A DNA stretch of 64,000 bases from Paenibacillus_AP thailandensis (GTDB lineage: Bacteria; Bacillota; Bacilli; Paenibacillales; Paenibacillaceae), in NCBI RefSeq assembly GCF_042685365.1, contig NZ_JBHUMY010000043.1, positions 1 to 64,000 of the forward strand. Direction: 5' to 3'. The notes beneath the pieces are model-generated. The model saw only the letters and a list, made by a program, of their open reading frames with translations, ran no database searches and was not told the DNA's origin. The stretch's first letter is position 1. Each line of letters opens with the position of its first letter. The position numbers and the translations under genes are program-made. Shown here piece by piece: positions 51,021 to 59,450 of this stretch.

Positions 51021-51803
51021 TTATCGGATGAACAGTCTCCGCAGACGTTTCCATCCCGAAGGGCGTGTTGCAACAGGGAGAGGGGCGTCTTGAATTTCCG
51101 AACCCGCCAGCAAGGCGGCCGCATTCGAGCGATAATAGCCCGCCCACTCGGCGCCCAATGTTTGTTCGACGCGGGCATAAGCCTCCGCAAGGCAGACCCC
51201 CCGCCGTTCCGGATGATGGGCGTCCGACGAGACAAAATGAATAAGTCCTTGCCTGCACAGCTGCCACGATAACCGCTCGACGCCTTTGCCGTATCCTCCG
51301 AGCAACGAGGCGCTCGTCACCTGCGCCAATGCGCCCAGCTCTACAAGCCGCACCAGCTTGTCCGGATCGCGGGCGACTTCGGCGTTCCGCTCCGGGTGGG
51401 GTATAACCGCGCATACGCCGGCTAGCTGCAGTTCGTAAACGATCGATTCCATATAATCCGGCACATGGCCATGCGGCATTTCAAGCAGCATGTACGGCCC
51501 TCCGGCAAGAGAAAGAAGTTCGCCGTTCTGCCAGTTGCTCAGCAGCTCCCGGTGGACATGCACCTCTTGTCCCGGATGGACATTAACCGGAACGCCTTCG
51601 GCTTCCAAACGGGCATTCAGCTTGCCCGTCAACGAAACGACCTCCGCGGCCGGATTCATAAACCGGTTCGTGCGATGATGAGGCGTTGCGATGATATCGG
51701 TCACCCCTTGCTCGGCGGCGGATCGGGCCAGTTGAACGGACGTCTCCCAGTCCGAAGCCCCGTCGTCAATTCCCGGCAATATATGCGTATGGATCTCGAC
51801 CAT
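51021..51803 (-). CDS. PHP-family tyrosine-protein phosphatase (YwqE/CpsB type)
   Basis: A 260-residue metal-dependent phosphatase. PHP metal ligands are seen in MVEIHTHILPGIDDGASDW, ATPHHRTNRF, PGQEVHVHRELL, AVIPHPERNAEV and FVSSDAHHPERR. Relatives (B. subtilis YwqE, S. pneumoniae CpsB) dephosphorylate the tyrosine kinase controlling capsule or exopolysaccharide synthesis. No BY-kinase gene lies nearby, so the partner is elsewhere. ATG 51803 has AAGGAG at 5 nt; the frame is open for 70 codons further upstream without similarity or SD. The C-terminus is basic (GWKRLRRLFIR). Confidence 0.92.
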   Translation of the reverse strand: MVEIHTHILPGIDDGASDWETSVQLARSAAEQGVTDIIATPHHRTNRFMNPAAEVVSLTGKLNARLEAEGVPVNVHPGQEVHVHRELLSNWQNGELLSLAGGPYMLLEMPHGHVPDYMESIVYELQLAGVCAVIPHPERNAEVARDPDKLVRLVELGALAQVTSASLLGGYGKGVERLSWQLCRQGLIHFVSSDAHHPERRGVCLAEAYARVEQTLGAEWAGYYRSNAAALLAGSEIQDAPLPVATRPSGWKRLRRLFIR

Positions 51804-51976
51804 CGATGCTCCTTCCTTTCCCCTGCATCTTCCAACTCTTTCCGTCATTATACCAAGGCAGCGCCTTAACCGTAAACGCCTTGCGCATGTGAGCAAGTCC
51901 CGTCTGACGCACGCTGAAACGGCTTCTACTCGTCCTGTCAAAGGGCGAACCGCTTTATATAAAGCTTTCATGGCAA

Positions 51977-52024
51977 CAAAAAAACACCGCATTTGCCCGC
52001 CGAAGCGGGACAAATTACGGTGTT
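51977..52024 (-). terminator. Terminator of the atp operon
   Basis: A long hairpin, AACACCG...CCCGC-ttcg-GCGGG...CGGTGTT, followed by a T tract on the minus strand, 26 bp past the atpC stop. Confidence 0.92.
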
Positions 52025-52049
52025 CCCTTGGTTGTGTTGTCGATGCTGT

Positions 52050-52448
52050 TTACAAACCTTTTGCGTTAATGCGGTTTAACGCGCGTTGCAGAGCAAGCTC
52101 TGCACGGCGGTAGTCGATGTCGTCGCGTTTTTGGGCGAGACGCTGCTCTGCCCGTTCTTTGGCTTGGCGCGCGCGCTCTACGTCGATGTCGCTTGCCGTT
52201 TCCGCCAATTCCGCGAGAATGACTACCTTGTCTTTACGCACTTCGATGAAACCGCCGTGAACGGCAATGACATCTTGTTTGCCGTCGCGTTTGATCACGA
52301 CTGGGGCAATACGTAGCGTAGTCACAAACGGTACGTGGTTCGGCAGGATGCCGAGCTCGCCTTCCGAGCCTTTCACGCTGACCATATTGGCCGTTTCCGC
52401 ATATACTTTGCGCTCCGGCGTTACGATCTCAACTAGAAAAGTGCTCAT
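52050..52448 (-). CDS. atpC: ATP synthase F1 subunit epsilon
   Basis: A 132-residue central-stalk subunit. The N-terminal beta-sandwich contains VEIVTPERKVY, GSEGELGILPNHVPFVT and AVHGGFIEVRKDKVVILAE; two C-terminal helices follow (ERARQAKERAEQRLAQK, RRAELALQRALNRINA). In Bacillus the C-terminal helices regulate ATP hydrolysis. Last gene of the operon, 21 bp after atpD, followed by a strong terminator. Confidence 0.97.
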   Translation of the reverse strand: MSTFLVEIVTPERKVYAETANMVSVKGSEGELGILPNHVPFVTTLRIAPVVIKRDGKQDVIAVHGGFIEVRKDKVVILAELAETASDIDVERARQAKERAEQRLAQKRDDIDYRRAELALQRALNRINAKGL

Positions 52449-52469
52449 GTGGATTCCTCCCGCCTTTCA

Positions 52470-53876
52470 CTACACTAGCGTTTTGGCTTTCTCCACGGCT
52501 TGTTCAATCGTACCTACATAACGGAATGCTTCTTCCGGCAGGTCATCATGTTTGCCCTCGAGAATTTCCTTGAAGCTGCGAACCGTGTCCTTAACCGGCA
52601 CATAGATGCCTTTGTTGCCCGTGAACGGCTCTGCAACGTGGAACGGCTGGGACAGGAACAGTTGAATTCTGCGAGCGCGAGCAACCGTAAGCTTGTCTTC
52701 TTCGCTCAATTCGTCCATACCCAGGATGGCGATAATATCTTGAAGTTCTTTATAGCGTTGCAAAATTTTCTTAACGCCTTGCGCGACATTGTAATGCTCT
52801 TCGCCGAGAATGTCCGGCGACAGAATGCGCGAGGACGAAGCGAGCGGGTCAACCGCAGGGAAGATACCCATCTCGGAAATTTTACGCTCCAGGTTCGTCG
52901 TTGCGTCCAAGTGGGCGAACGTCGTAGCAGGAGCCGGGTCGGTGTAGTCGTCGGCAGGAACGTAGATCGCTTGGATCGACGTAACCGAACCTTTTTTGGT
53001 CGACGTAATGCGCTCTTGCAGCTGACCCATTTCCGTTGCGAGCGTAGGCTGGTAACCTACGGCCGACGGCATGCGGCCGAGCAGGGCGGATACTTCGGAA
53101 CCCGCTTGCGTGAAGCGGAAGATGTTGTCGACGAACAGAAGCACGTCGCGGCCTTCCGTATCGCGGAAGTATTCCGCCATCGTCAGACCCGTCAACGCAA
53201 CGCGAAGACGCGCGCCAGGCGGCTCGTTCATTTGGCCGAATACCATCGCGGTCTTCGGCAATACGCCGGAGTCCTTCATTTCATGGTACAAGTCGTTACC
53301 TTCGCGGGTACGCTCGCCTACGCCGGCGAATACGGAAATACCGCCGTGCTCTTGGGCGATGTTGTTGATCAATTCCTGGATCGTTACCGTTTTGCCTACG
53401 CCGGCACCGCCGAACAGACCGATTTTGCCGCCTTTGGTGTAAGGAGCAAGCAAGTCGATAACTTTAATGCCCGTTTCCAGCATTTCCGCTTGTACGGACA
53501 GCTCTTCGAATGCAGGAGCTTCGCGGTGGATCGGAAGGTTGATGTCGGAAGTGACATCGCCCGCTTCGTCGATCGGCTGGCCAAGCACGTTGAATACGCG
53601 GCCCAGCGTCGGAGCGCCTACTGGAATCGTGATTGGAGCGCCGGTATCAACGGCTTCCATGCCGCGAACAAGACCGTCGGTGGAGCTCATCGCTACGGCG
53701 CGAACGGTATTGTCGCCAAGATGAACGGCTACTTCAAGCGTCAGGTTGATGTCGACGCCGCCATCCGCGGCTTTATGATTAATTGTGACGGCGTTCAAAA
53801 TTTCCGGCAAATTGCCGCGTTCGAATTCAAGGTCGACAACCGGACCTTGAACCGACAAAACGCGTCCTTTTTTCAT
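52470..53876 (-). CDS. atpD: ATP synthase F1 subunit beta
   Basis: The 468-residue catalytic subunit. Walker A GLFGGAGVGKTVTIQEL, Walker B LLFVDNIFRFTQAG, the catalytic-site Glu in GVGERTREGNDLYHEM, and the DELSEED loop (MDELSEEDKLTVARARR). ATP is made at three beta/alpha interfaces as gamma rotates. Normal length; ATG with AGGAGG at 7 nt. The gap of 91 bp to atpG holds a small CCGTCC/GGACGG hairpin. Confidence 0.98.
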   Translation of the reverse strand: MKKGRVLSVQGPVVDLEFERGNLPEILNAVTINHKAADGGVDINLTLEVAVHLGDNTVRAVAMSSTDGLVRGMEAVDTGAPITIPVGAPTLGRVFNVLGQPIDEAGDVTSDINLPIHREAPAFEELSVQAEMLETGIKVIDLLAPYTKGGKIGLFGGAGVGKTVTIQELINNIAQEHGGISVFAGVGERTREGNDLYHEMKDSGVLPKTAMVFGQMNEPPGARLRVALTGLTMAEYFRDTEGRDVLLFVDNIFRFTQAGSEVSALLGRMPSAVGYQPTLATEMGQLQERITSTKKGSVTSIQAIYVPADDYTDPAPATTFAHLDATTNLERKISEMGIFPAVDPLASSSRILSPDILGEEHYNVAQGVKKILQRYKELQDIIAILGMDELSEEDKLTVARARRIQLFLSQPFHVAEPFTGNKGIYVPVKDTVRSFKEILEGKHDDLPEEAFRYVGTIEQAVEKAKTLV

Positions 53877-53967
53877 GGTTTTCCCTCCTGTTACCTTCTA
53901 AATGAAACGCAAAACAACTCCGGCTCCCGTCCGTGCCGGACGGTCATAAGCCTAGTGGGTTCCGGTT

Positions 53968-54828
53968 TTATGCTTGGGCGCTTGCGCCGGCAACAATCTC
54001 GGTAATTTCTTGCGTAATCGACGCCTGACGGGCACGGTTGTACGCAAGCGTCTTCTGGGCGATAATCTTCGTCGCGTTTTTCGTCGCGCTGCCCATCGCG
54101 GTCATACGAGCGCCGAACTCACTTGCTTTTCCGTCCAATACAGCGCTGTATACGAGCGTTTCCGCATACTTCGGAAGCAGCACTTCGAGCACGCCCTCCG
54201 GCGACGGCTCATATTCGTAATTCGTAACGGCCGACTTGCCGCCTACCTCTTCGAGCGGCAGCAGACGTTTCGACACCGGCACTTGAGTAATCGCGTTGAC
54301 GAACTGGTTGTAGCACAGGATAAGCTCGTCGAATTTTCCGTCCGCAAACATGTTCACGGCTGTGGACGACACGGCACGAATGTCTGCGAAGGTCGGGCTG
54401 TCGGGAAGGCCGATCACTTCTTCCACGATCGGCATGTTGCGCCGGCGGAAATAGTCGCGGCCTTTCCGTCCGATGACGAAAATGGCGTATTCGTCGGTCG
54501 ATGCATGGTTCTTGCGAATCATCTGGGTAACAAGCTTCAGAACGTTGGCGTTATAGCCGCCGGCAAGCCCTTTGTCCGACGTGATAACGAGGTAACCCGT
54601 CTTTTTGATCGGACGCGTCTCGAGCATCGGATGCTTGACGTCTTTCGTTCCGGCTGCGATGTTCGCTACGACTTCCTTCAGCTTATCCGCGTAAGGGCGG
54701 GCCGCTTGGGCCGCTTCCTGAGCCTTTCTCAGCCTGGATGCCGCGACCATTTCCATCGCTTTCGTAATTTGCTTCGTATTTTGCGTGCTTTTAATTTCGC
54801 GCTTAATTTCACGCATGCCTTTTGCCAC
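53968..54828 (-). CDS. atpG: ATP synthase F1 subunit gamma
   Basis: The 286-residue rotor shaft. Conserved N-terminal helix (GMREIKREIKSTQNTKQITK) and C-terminal helix (MGSATKNATKIIAQKTLAYNRARQASITQEI) form the coiled coil through the alpha3beta3 ring; the middle has TSDKGLAGGYNANV. GTG 54828 with AGGCGGG at 9 nt. It is separated from atpA by 115 bp holding two hairpins. Confidence 0.97.
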   Translation of the reverse strand: MAKGMREIKREIKSTQNTKQITKAMEMVAASRLRKAQEAAQAARPYADKLKEVVANIAAGTKDVKHPMLETRPIKKTGYLVITSDKGLAGGYNANVLKLVTQMIRKNHASTDEYAIFVIGRKGRDYFRRRNMPIVEEVIGLPDSPTFADIRAVSSTAVNMFADGKFDELILCYNQFVNAITQVPVSKRLLPLEEVGGKSAVTNYEYEPSPEGVLEVLLPKYAETLVYSAVLDGKASEFGARMTAMGSATKNATKIIAQKTLAYNRARQASITQEITEIVAGASAQA

Positions 54829-54849
54829 TGGATTTCACCCGCCTTTGTT

Positions 54850-54926
54850 GCTTTGGGGGCGCCAAAGCCTGGTATTGGTAGAACTAAGCGCCTACGCCCG
54901 TTCATATTGCAGGACGGGCGTTAGGC
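54850..54926 (-). promoter_or_regulatory. Two intercistronic hairpins between atpA and atpG
   Basis: GCTTTGG/CCAAAGC (54850-54868) and a stronger GCCTAACGCCCGT/ACGGGCGTAGGC stem (54890-54926). Neither is followed by a T tract, so they are more likely RNA stability or processing elements that set subunit ratios than terminators. Confidence 0.5.
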
Positions 54927-54943
54927 AATTCTTTCAAAGCTTG

Positions 54944-56458
54944 TTAAGCCGTAACGGCAAAGCTTTTCTTGAACGTGTTGATCGCGTCGATAAGCGCTTT
55001 TTCGTTCTCCGGAGTGATATCTTTCGTGTCGCGGATCGATTGGCCGATTTCCGGCTTGTTCGAATCCAGGTACGACAGGAATTCCTTCTCGAAGCGAAGG
55101 ATGTCCGCAACCGGAATATCGTCCAGGTGGCCTTTAACGGCCGTGTAGATCGAGATGACTTGCTTCTCGACCGGCATCGGCTGGTTAACGCCTTGCTTCA
55201 GAATTTCCATCGTGCGCGCGCCGCGGTTCAGACGGGCAAGCGTCGATTTATCGAGATCGGAGCCGAACTGCGTAAACGCTTGAAGCTCGCGGTATGCCGC
55301 AAGGTCCAGACGGAGCGTGCCGGCAACCTTTTTCATCGCTTTGATTTGCGCCGATCCGCCTACGCGGGATACGGAGATACCGACGTTGATAGCCGGACGT
55401 TGACCTGCGTAGAACAAGTCGGACTCCAGGAAGATCTGTCCGTCCGTAATCGAGATAACGTTCGTCGGGATGTAAGCCGATACGTCCGACGCTTGCGTTT
55501 CAATGAACGGCAGAGCGGTCATCGAGCCGCCGCCTCTTTCGTCACTCAGCTTGGCCGCGCGCTCCAACAGGCGGGAGTGCAGGTAGAATACGTCGCCCGG
55601 ATAAGCTTCCCGGCCCGGAGGACGGCGAAGCAGCAAGGACAATTCGCGGTATGCCGCAGCTTGCTTCGACAGGTCGTCGTAGATGATCAGGACATGCTCG
55701 CCTTTGTACATGAAGTACTCGCCCATCGCCGCGCCGGCGTAAGGAGCCATGTACAGCATCGGGGACGGCTCGGAAGCCGAAGCGTTCACGACGATCGTGT
55801 AGTCGAGCGCGCCGTTTTTGCGGAGCGTTTCGACAACGTTCGCAACGGTCGATTGCTTTTGACCGATCGCAACGTAGATACATTTTACGCCGTTGCCTTT
55901 TTGGTTAATGATCGCGTCGATCGCGATCGCCGTTTTACCCGTTTGACGGTCGCCGATAATAAGCTCCCGTTGGCCGCGGCCGATCGGAACCATCGCGTCG
56001 ATTGCTTTGATACCCGTTTGCATCGGCTCGTGAACCGATTTACGGTCGATAACGCCCGGAGCCTGGGACTCGATCGGACGGGAATGCGTCGTGTTGATCG
56101 GGCCTTTGCCGTCGATCGGCTGGCCAAGCGCGTTAACGACGCGGCCGAGCATCTCTTCGCCGACCGGCACTTCCATAATGCGGCCGGTGCGCTTCACTTG
56201 GTCGCCTTCGCGAATTTCCGTGTATGGTCCAAGAATAACGACGCCGACATTGCTTTCTTCCAGGTTGAGGGCCATGCCGACAACGCCGTTTGCGAATTCA
56301 AGCAATTCGCCCGACATCGCGTTCTCAAGTCCGTGCACGCGGGCGATACCGTCGCCGACTTGAATAACGGTACCGACGTCCACCACTTGAATTTCGGATT
56401 TATATTGTTCAATCTGCTGTTTAATCAGCGTGCTGATTTCATCAGGTCTGATACTCAA
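54944..56458 (-). CDS. atpA: ATP synthase F1 subunit alpha
   Basis: The 504-residue non-catalytic nucleotide-binding subunit. Walker A IIGDRQTGKTAIAID, AVAIGQKQSTV-type region (YVAIGQKQSTVANV), Walker B LIIYDDLSKQA, and the arginine-finger region in ISVSRVGGSAQ. The start is TTG 56458, reading MSIRPDEISTLIKQQI as in Bacillus AtpA, with AGGGGTG 6 nt upstream; a GTG three codons earlier overlaps that SD. It follows atpH by 27 bp. Confidence 0.97.
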   Translation of the reverse strand: MSIRPDEISTLIKQQIEQYKSEIQVVDVGTVIQVGDGIARVHGLENAMSGELLEFANGVVGMALNLEESNVGVVILGPYTEIREGDQVKRTGRIMEVPVGEEMLGRVVNALGQPIDGKGPINTTHSRPIESQAPGVIDRKSVHEPMQTGIKAIDAMVPIGRGQRELIIGDRQTGKTAIAIDAIINQKGNGVKCIYVAIGQKQSTVANVVETLRKNGALDYTIVVNASASEPSPMLYMAPYAGAAMGEYFMYKGEHVLIIYDDLSKQAAAYRELSLLLRRPPGREAYPGDVFYLHSRLLERAAKLSDERGGGSMTALPFIETQASDVSAYIPTNVISITDGQIFLESDLFYAGQRPAINVGISVSRVGGSAQIKAMKKVAGTLRLDLAAYRELQAFTQFGSDLDKSTLARLNRGARTMEILKQGVNQPMPVEKQVISIYTAVKGHLDDIPVADILRFEKEFLSYLDSNKPEIGQSIRDTKDITPENEKALIDAINTFKKSFAVTA

Positions 56459-56485
56459 TTCGCTCACCCCTATCTACCGTACTGG

Positions 56486-57022
56486 TTATTTCAAAGCTTT
56501 TTGCAAGCGCTCGAGCTTGCCGGAGAGGCTTCCGTCGTAGAGGCGGTCGCCGATGCGCACTTGAACGCCGCCAAGCAGCGACGGCTCGACGGCCGTTTGC
56601 GCGATAATTTTTTTGCCGGTTACCCGTTCGAACTGGGCCGTTACTTCGTCCAGCTCGTTTACCGTCAGCGGCTTCGCCGAATAGATAAGGGCATGCGCTT
56701 GACCCAGCGCTTCGCCGGCGATTTTCGTGTAATGTTCATATACGTCTGCGATTACGTCTTGACGCCCGCGAACGATAAGCAGTTCCACCGTATGGAGCAC
56801 GAGTGCGGACAAGCGGTCGCCGATAGCGCCCTTCAGCGCTTCGATCTTCTTCTCCGCATCAATTCCAGGGAACAGCAGGAATTTCTCGATTTCCGGATCC
56901 TGGTTCAGCGTGTGCGCGACAAGCTTCAGTTGCTCCTCCACTTCCGTCACGACGCCCTGCTGCTGCGCAAGCTCAAACAACGCTTTCGCGTAGCGCTTCG
57001 CTACGACCCTGTCCCGGCTCAT
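56486..57022 (-). CDS. atpH: ATP synthase F1 subunit delta
   Basis: A 178-residue stator subunit joining F1 to subunit b. N-terminal helical domain begins RDRVVAKRYAKALFELAQQ, and the C-terminal part has KKIIAQTAVEPSLLGGVQVRIGDRLYDGS, the OSCP signature. The ATG overlaps the atpF stop by 4 bp (ATGA), a tight translational coupling. Confidence 0.96.
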   Translation of the reverse strand: MSRDRVVAKRYAKALFELAQQQGVVTEVEEQLKLVAHTLNQDPEIEKFLLFPGIDAEKKIEALKGAIGDRLSALVLHTVELLIVRGRQDVIADVYEHYTKIAGEALGQAHALIYSAKPLTVNELDEVTAQFERVTGKKIIAQTAVEPSLLGGVQVRIGDRLYDGSLSGKLERLQKALK

Positions 57023-57501
57023 TTACTTCCTACCTCTTTCAGGTATTGGTCAATGATTTGTTCCTGCGATTTCTCATCCACTTGCTTCTCGATAATTTTG
57101 GAAGCGATTTTGACGGAGATTCCGCCGACTTCGTTGCGGAGAGCCGCAATCGCCTTGTTCTTCTCGCTGTCGATATCCTTCAGAGCGTCTTCTTTCAGAC
57201 GCGCAGCTTCGCTCTTTGCGGACTGCACGATTTCTTCCGCTTGCTTCGTGCTCGTCACGCGGGCTTGCTCGATAATCGCGTAAGCTTCTTTGCGAGCTTG
57301 CTCGAGCGCCGCCTTCTGCTCTTCCATCGACTGCTCCGCTTGCTTGCGGCTCGTTTCAGCCGTATTCATCTGCTCCAGCACGAGCTGTCTGCGTTTTTCC
57401 ATGACCGCAAACAACGGGCCGAACGCATATTTGTTAAGCAGCCAATACAAAATGCCGAATGCGATGATCGCGTACACCGTCGATTCCCAATGCCATGCCA
57501 T
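57019..57501 (-). CDS. atpF: ATP synthase Fo subunit b
   Basis: A 160-residue peripheral-stalk protein: one N-terminal membrane helix (STVYAIIAFGILYWLLNKYAFG) and a long charged coiled coil (EKRRQLVLEQMNTAETSRKQ through SQEQIIDQYLKEV). ATG 57501 (MAWHWESTVYA) follows AAGGAG at 8 nt; the frame is open 12 codons upstream without need. Confidence 0.96.
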   Translation of the reverse strand: MAWHWESTVYAIIAFGILYWLLNKYAFGPLFAVMEKRRQLVLEQMNTAETSRKQAEQSMEEQKAALEQARKEAYAIIEQARVTSTKQAEEIVQSAKSEAARLKEDALKDIDSEKNKAIAALRNEVGGISVKIASKIIEKQVDEKSQEQIIDQYLKEVGSK

Positions 57502-57596
57502 TGAAGCCACTCCTTTCTCACCGTGAGTATATCCCAATCAAAACGAAGGCGAAGAGGGCTAGGCCTTCCCCGCCAGTTGATTAAAATGCTGCCGAA

Positions 57597-57809
57597 TTAG
57601 CTAAAGAAAGCAAGGAAGCCGATAACGACGCCGATGATCGGCACGACTTCGACGATACCAACGCCGATGAACATCGTCGTTTGGAGCTTGCTTTGGAGCT
57701 CCGGCTGACGAGCGATGCCCTCAACCGTCTTGCTTACGATCAGACCGTTACCAACGCCGGCGCCAACTGCGCCCAAACCTACTGCCAATGCTGCTGCCAA
57801 TACTTCCAT
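57597..57809 (-). CDS. atpE: ATP synthase Fo subunit c
   Basis: A 70-residue hairpin protein of the rotor ring. Helix 1 carries a Gly-rich GLGAVGAGVGNG motif, the polar loop is RQPE, and helix 2 has the ion-carrying Glu54 in GVGIVEVVPIIG. The residues typical of Na-binding c subunits are not evident, so proton coupling is likely. ATG 57809 has AGGAGG at 9 nt; an in-frame ATG six codons upstream lies before the SD. Confidence 0.97.
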   Translation of the reverse strand: MEVLAAALAVGLGAVGAGVGNGLIVSKTVEGIARQPELQSKLQTTMFIGVGIVEVVPIIGVVIGFLAFFS

Positions 57810-57877
57810 TTGTAAAATCCTCCTCAAAATATGTTTTTAATTTGTAATACGAACCCCAATACTTGCGGTCAAGCCGA

Positions 57878-58642
57878 TTAATGGTGCTCTTCCTCGTCGT
57901 GAATCGCTGCCTGCGAGATGTACACCATCGTCAGCATCGTGAACAGGAACGCCTGGATGGCGCCGACGAAGATACTGAAGCCTTGCCATGCGATCAGGAA
58001 CGGCGTGCCGATCCAGCCCAGCATGAGAATGGTCGCGATAAGCACCTCGCCCGCGTAAATGTTCGCGAACAACCGGAGCGCAAGCGTAACCGGCTTCGAG
58101 AACGTCTCGATCAAGTTGACGGGGAAGAAAATCGGATACGGATGAAAATAATGTTTCAGATAATGCTTGCGATTCATCTTCAGCCCCAGGAAGTGGACGA
58201 GCACGAATACGATAAGCGCAAGACCGGCCGTAACCGAAAGGTCGGCAGTCGGCGACTTCCACCATGCGAGTTCCGCATGGCCGCCGTGCTCCTCAAGCAG
58301 CTCCTTCGTAATGCCCAGGCTCGGATATTCGTGATGCACATCCGTTACGATACCGAACGGCAAGCCGAGCAGGTTGGAGATAAAGATGAACATGATCAGC
58401 GTCATTCCTAACGATAGGAAAGGTTTGACACGGTTCAGCGGCATCGTGCTCGCGATAAAGCCGTGAACGAAGTCGACGACCCACTCCAGAAAATTCTGAA
58501 GTTTGGACGGGTTGTCCACCGACAGCTTGCGGGTGGCCGCCACCGCGAGTACAAACGTTATGATCGCAGAAACCGTAATCGCAACGAAGGTCGAAATATC
58601 AATGTGCAAGCCTCCGACTTCCCACACGGGAAATTTATGCAT
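57878..58642 (-). CDS. atpB: ATP synthase Fo subunit a
   Basis: A 254-residue membrane subunit forming the proton half-channels. The conserved Arg lies in KPVTLALRLFANIYAGEVL, and GAIQAFLFTMLTMVYISQA is the last-helix signature. ATG 58642 (MHKFPVWEVGG) is preferred because AAAGGGG is well placed; a GTG four codons upstream abuts the SD. The C-terminus ends in an acidic/His tail (HDEEEHH). Confidence 0.96.
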   Translation of the reverse strand: MHKFPVWEVGGLHIDISTFVAITVSAIITFVLAVAATRKLSVDNPSKLQNFLEWVVDFVHGFIASTMPLNRVKPFLSLGMTLIMFIFISNLLGLPFGIVTDVHHEYPSLGITKELLEEHGGHAELAWWKSPTADLSVTAGLALIVFVLVHFLGLKMNRKHYLKHYFHPYPIFFPVNLIETFSKPVTLALRLFANIYAGEVLIATILMLGWIGTPFLIAWQGFSIFVGAIQAFLFTMLTMVYISQAAIHDEEEHH

Positions 58643-58663
58643 GTAAAATTTCACCCCTTTCCG

Positions 58664-59032
58664 CTAATGTTTCTGTTTGTTGTGAATAAACGCTGCAACC
58701 AATAAAATAAACGGCATGATCATACAGCCGGCCAACGCGGCTGGCATGCTGAACTCTTCCGGAAAACGATAGGCGATAATCGCGACCAGCAGCACCGTTG
58801 CAATGCGGCTGCCGAGTCCAAGCCCCATCTTGCGAGATCCGCCTCCGGCTGCGCTCATGGTGACAAGTTCCACGCGGCGCTTCAGTAAAAACGCATTCAT
58901 GGAACCGCCTGCAGCGCCCAAAAGCAAGCCTTGCGAGACGATTCGCCATTCCGGCAAAACAGCCCAAACTAGCAGACATGCTGCAATCACAAAAAGAAGC
59001 GTCCGGACTGCCGTCTTCATTAGTTTATCCAT
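58664..59032 (-). CDS. atpI: ATP synthase accessory protein AtpI
   Basis: A 122-residue protein with four helices (TLLFVIAACLLVWAVLPEW, IVSQGLLLGAAGGSMNAFLL, IATVLLVAIIAYRFPEEF, LAGCMIMPFILLVAAFIHN), matching the AtpI family that helps c-ring assembly and Mg uptake. It overlaps atpZ by 8 bp and precedes atpB by 21 bp. Confidence 0.88.
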   Translation of the reverse strand: MDKLMKTAVRTLLFVIAACLLVWAVLPEWRIVSQGLLLGAAGGSMNAFLLKRRVELVTMSAAGGGSRKMGLGLGSRIATVLLVAIIAYRFPEEFSMPAALAGCMIMPFILLVAAFIHNKQKH

Positions 59033-59258
59033 CGGTTTCCTCCATAACCTTCTTGACTAACAGAATGGCTGAGAGTATGCCGACAGCCAGACCGACCAGT
59101 ATGCCTCCGACCGTCCATCCTTTCTCGCCGCCGAAGCGGCTTCCGGCCAACGATCCGATCCAATAGCCTAAAAAGATACATACAGCGACTTGCAACCCGA
59201 GCGCGCCGACCAATCCTGCGGCAAACAGCGGATTATCCCTTCTGTTCTTTTTATTCAT
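59025..59258 (-). CDS. atpZ: AtpZ / F0F1-ATPase gene 1 protein
   Basis: A 77-residue protein with two helices (AAGLVGALGLQVAVCIFLGYWIG and VGGILVGLAVGILSAILLVKKVM), of the AtpZ family, which forms a membrane complex with AtpI in Bacillus. First gene of the operon, about 30 bp downstream of the promoter -10; ATG with AGGGG at 10 nt. Confidence 0.85.
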   Translation of the reverse strand: MNKKNRRDNPLFAAGLVGALGLQVAVCIFLGYWIGSLAGSRFGGEKGWTVGGILVGLAVGILSAILLVKKVMEETDG

Positions 59259-59287
59259 GGTTTACATACCCCTGTCAATCCTCATAT

Positions 59288-59317
59288 ATTTTATCGAAGC
59301 GGCAAGTCCTTTGTCAA
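59288..59317 (-). promoter_or_regulatory. Sigma-A promoter of the atp operon
   Basis: TTGACA (59312-59317), 18 bp, TAAAAT (59288-59293) on the minus strand, in an AT-rich stretch just before atpZ. Confidence 0.85.
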
Positions 59318-59450
59318 TGAAATTAACAGCGAAAATTAAGTGAACGGAACGGCCGGAAGCCTTATAAAATATGGGTTTTTCAGACTTCCAAACCGTACAG
59401 TACCACTGTATGCTGTACATTGCGCCGTTAACCGCGTTTCGAACCCGAAA

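Noticed and set aside
54785..57283. Plus-strand open frame of over 800 codons opposite the atpA-atpF genes
   Set aside because: It is antisense to well-conserved atp genes; its length results from codon bias on the coding strand.
59385..59425. Additional member of the palindrome family near wecB (TACAGT-acc-ACTGTA)
   Set aside because: It shares only TACAGT with the family and lacks the TTAA ends.
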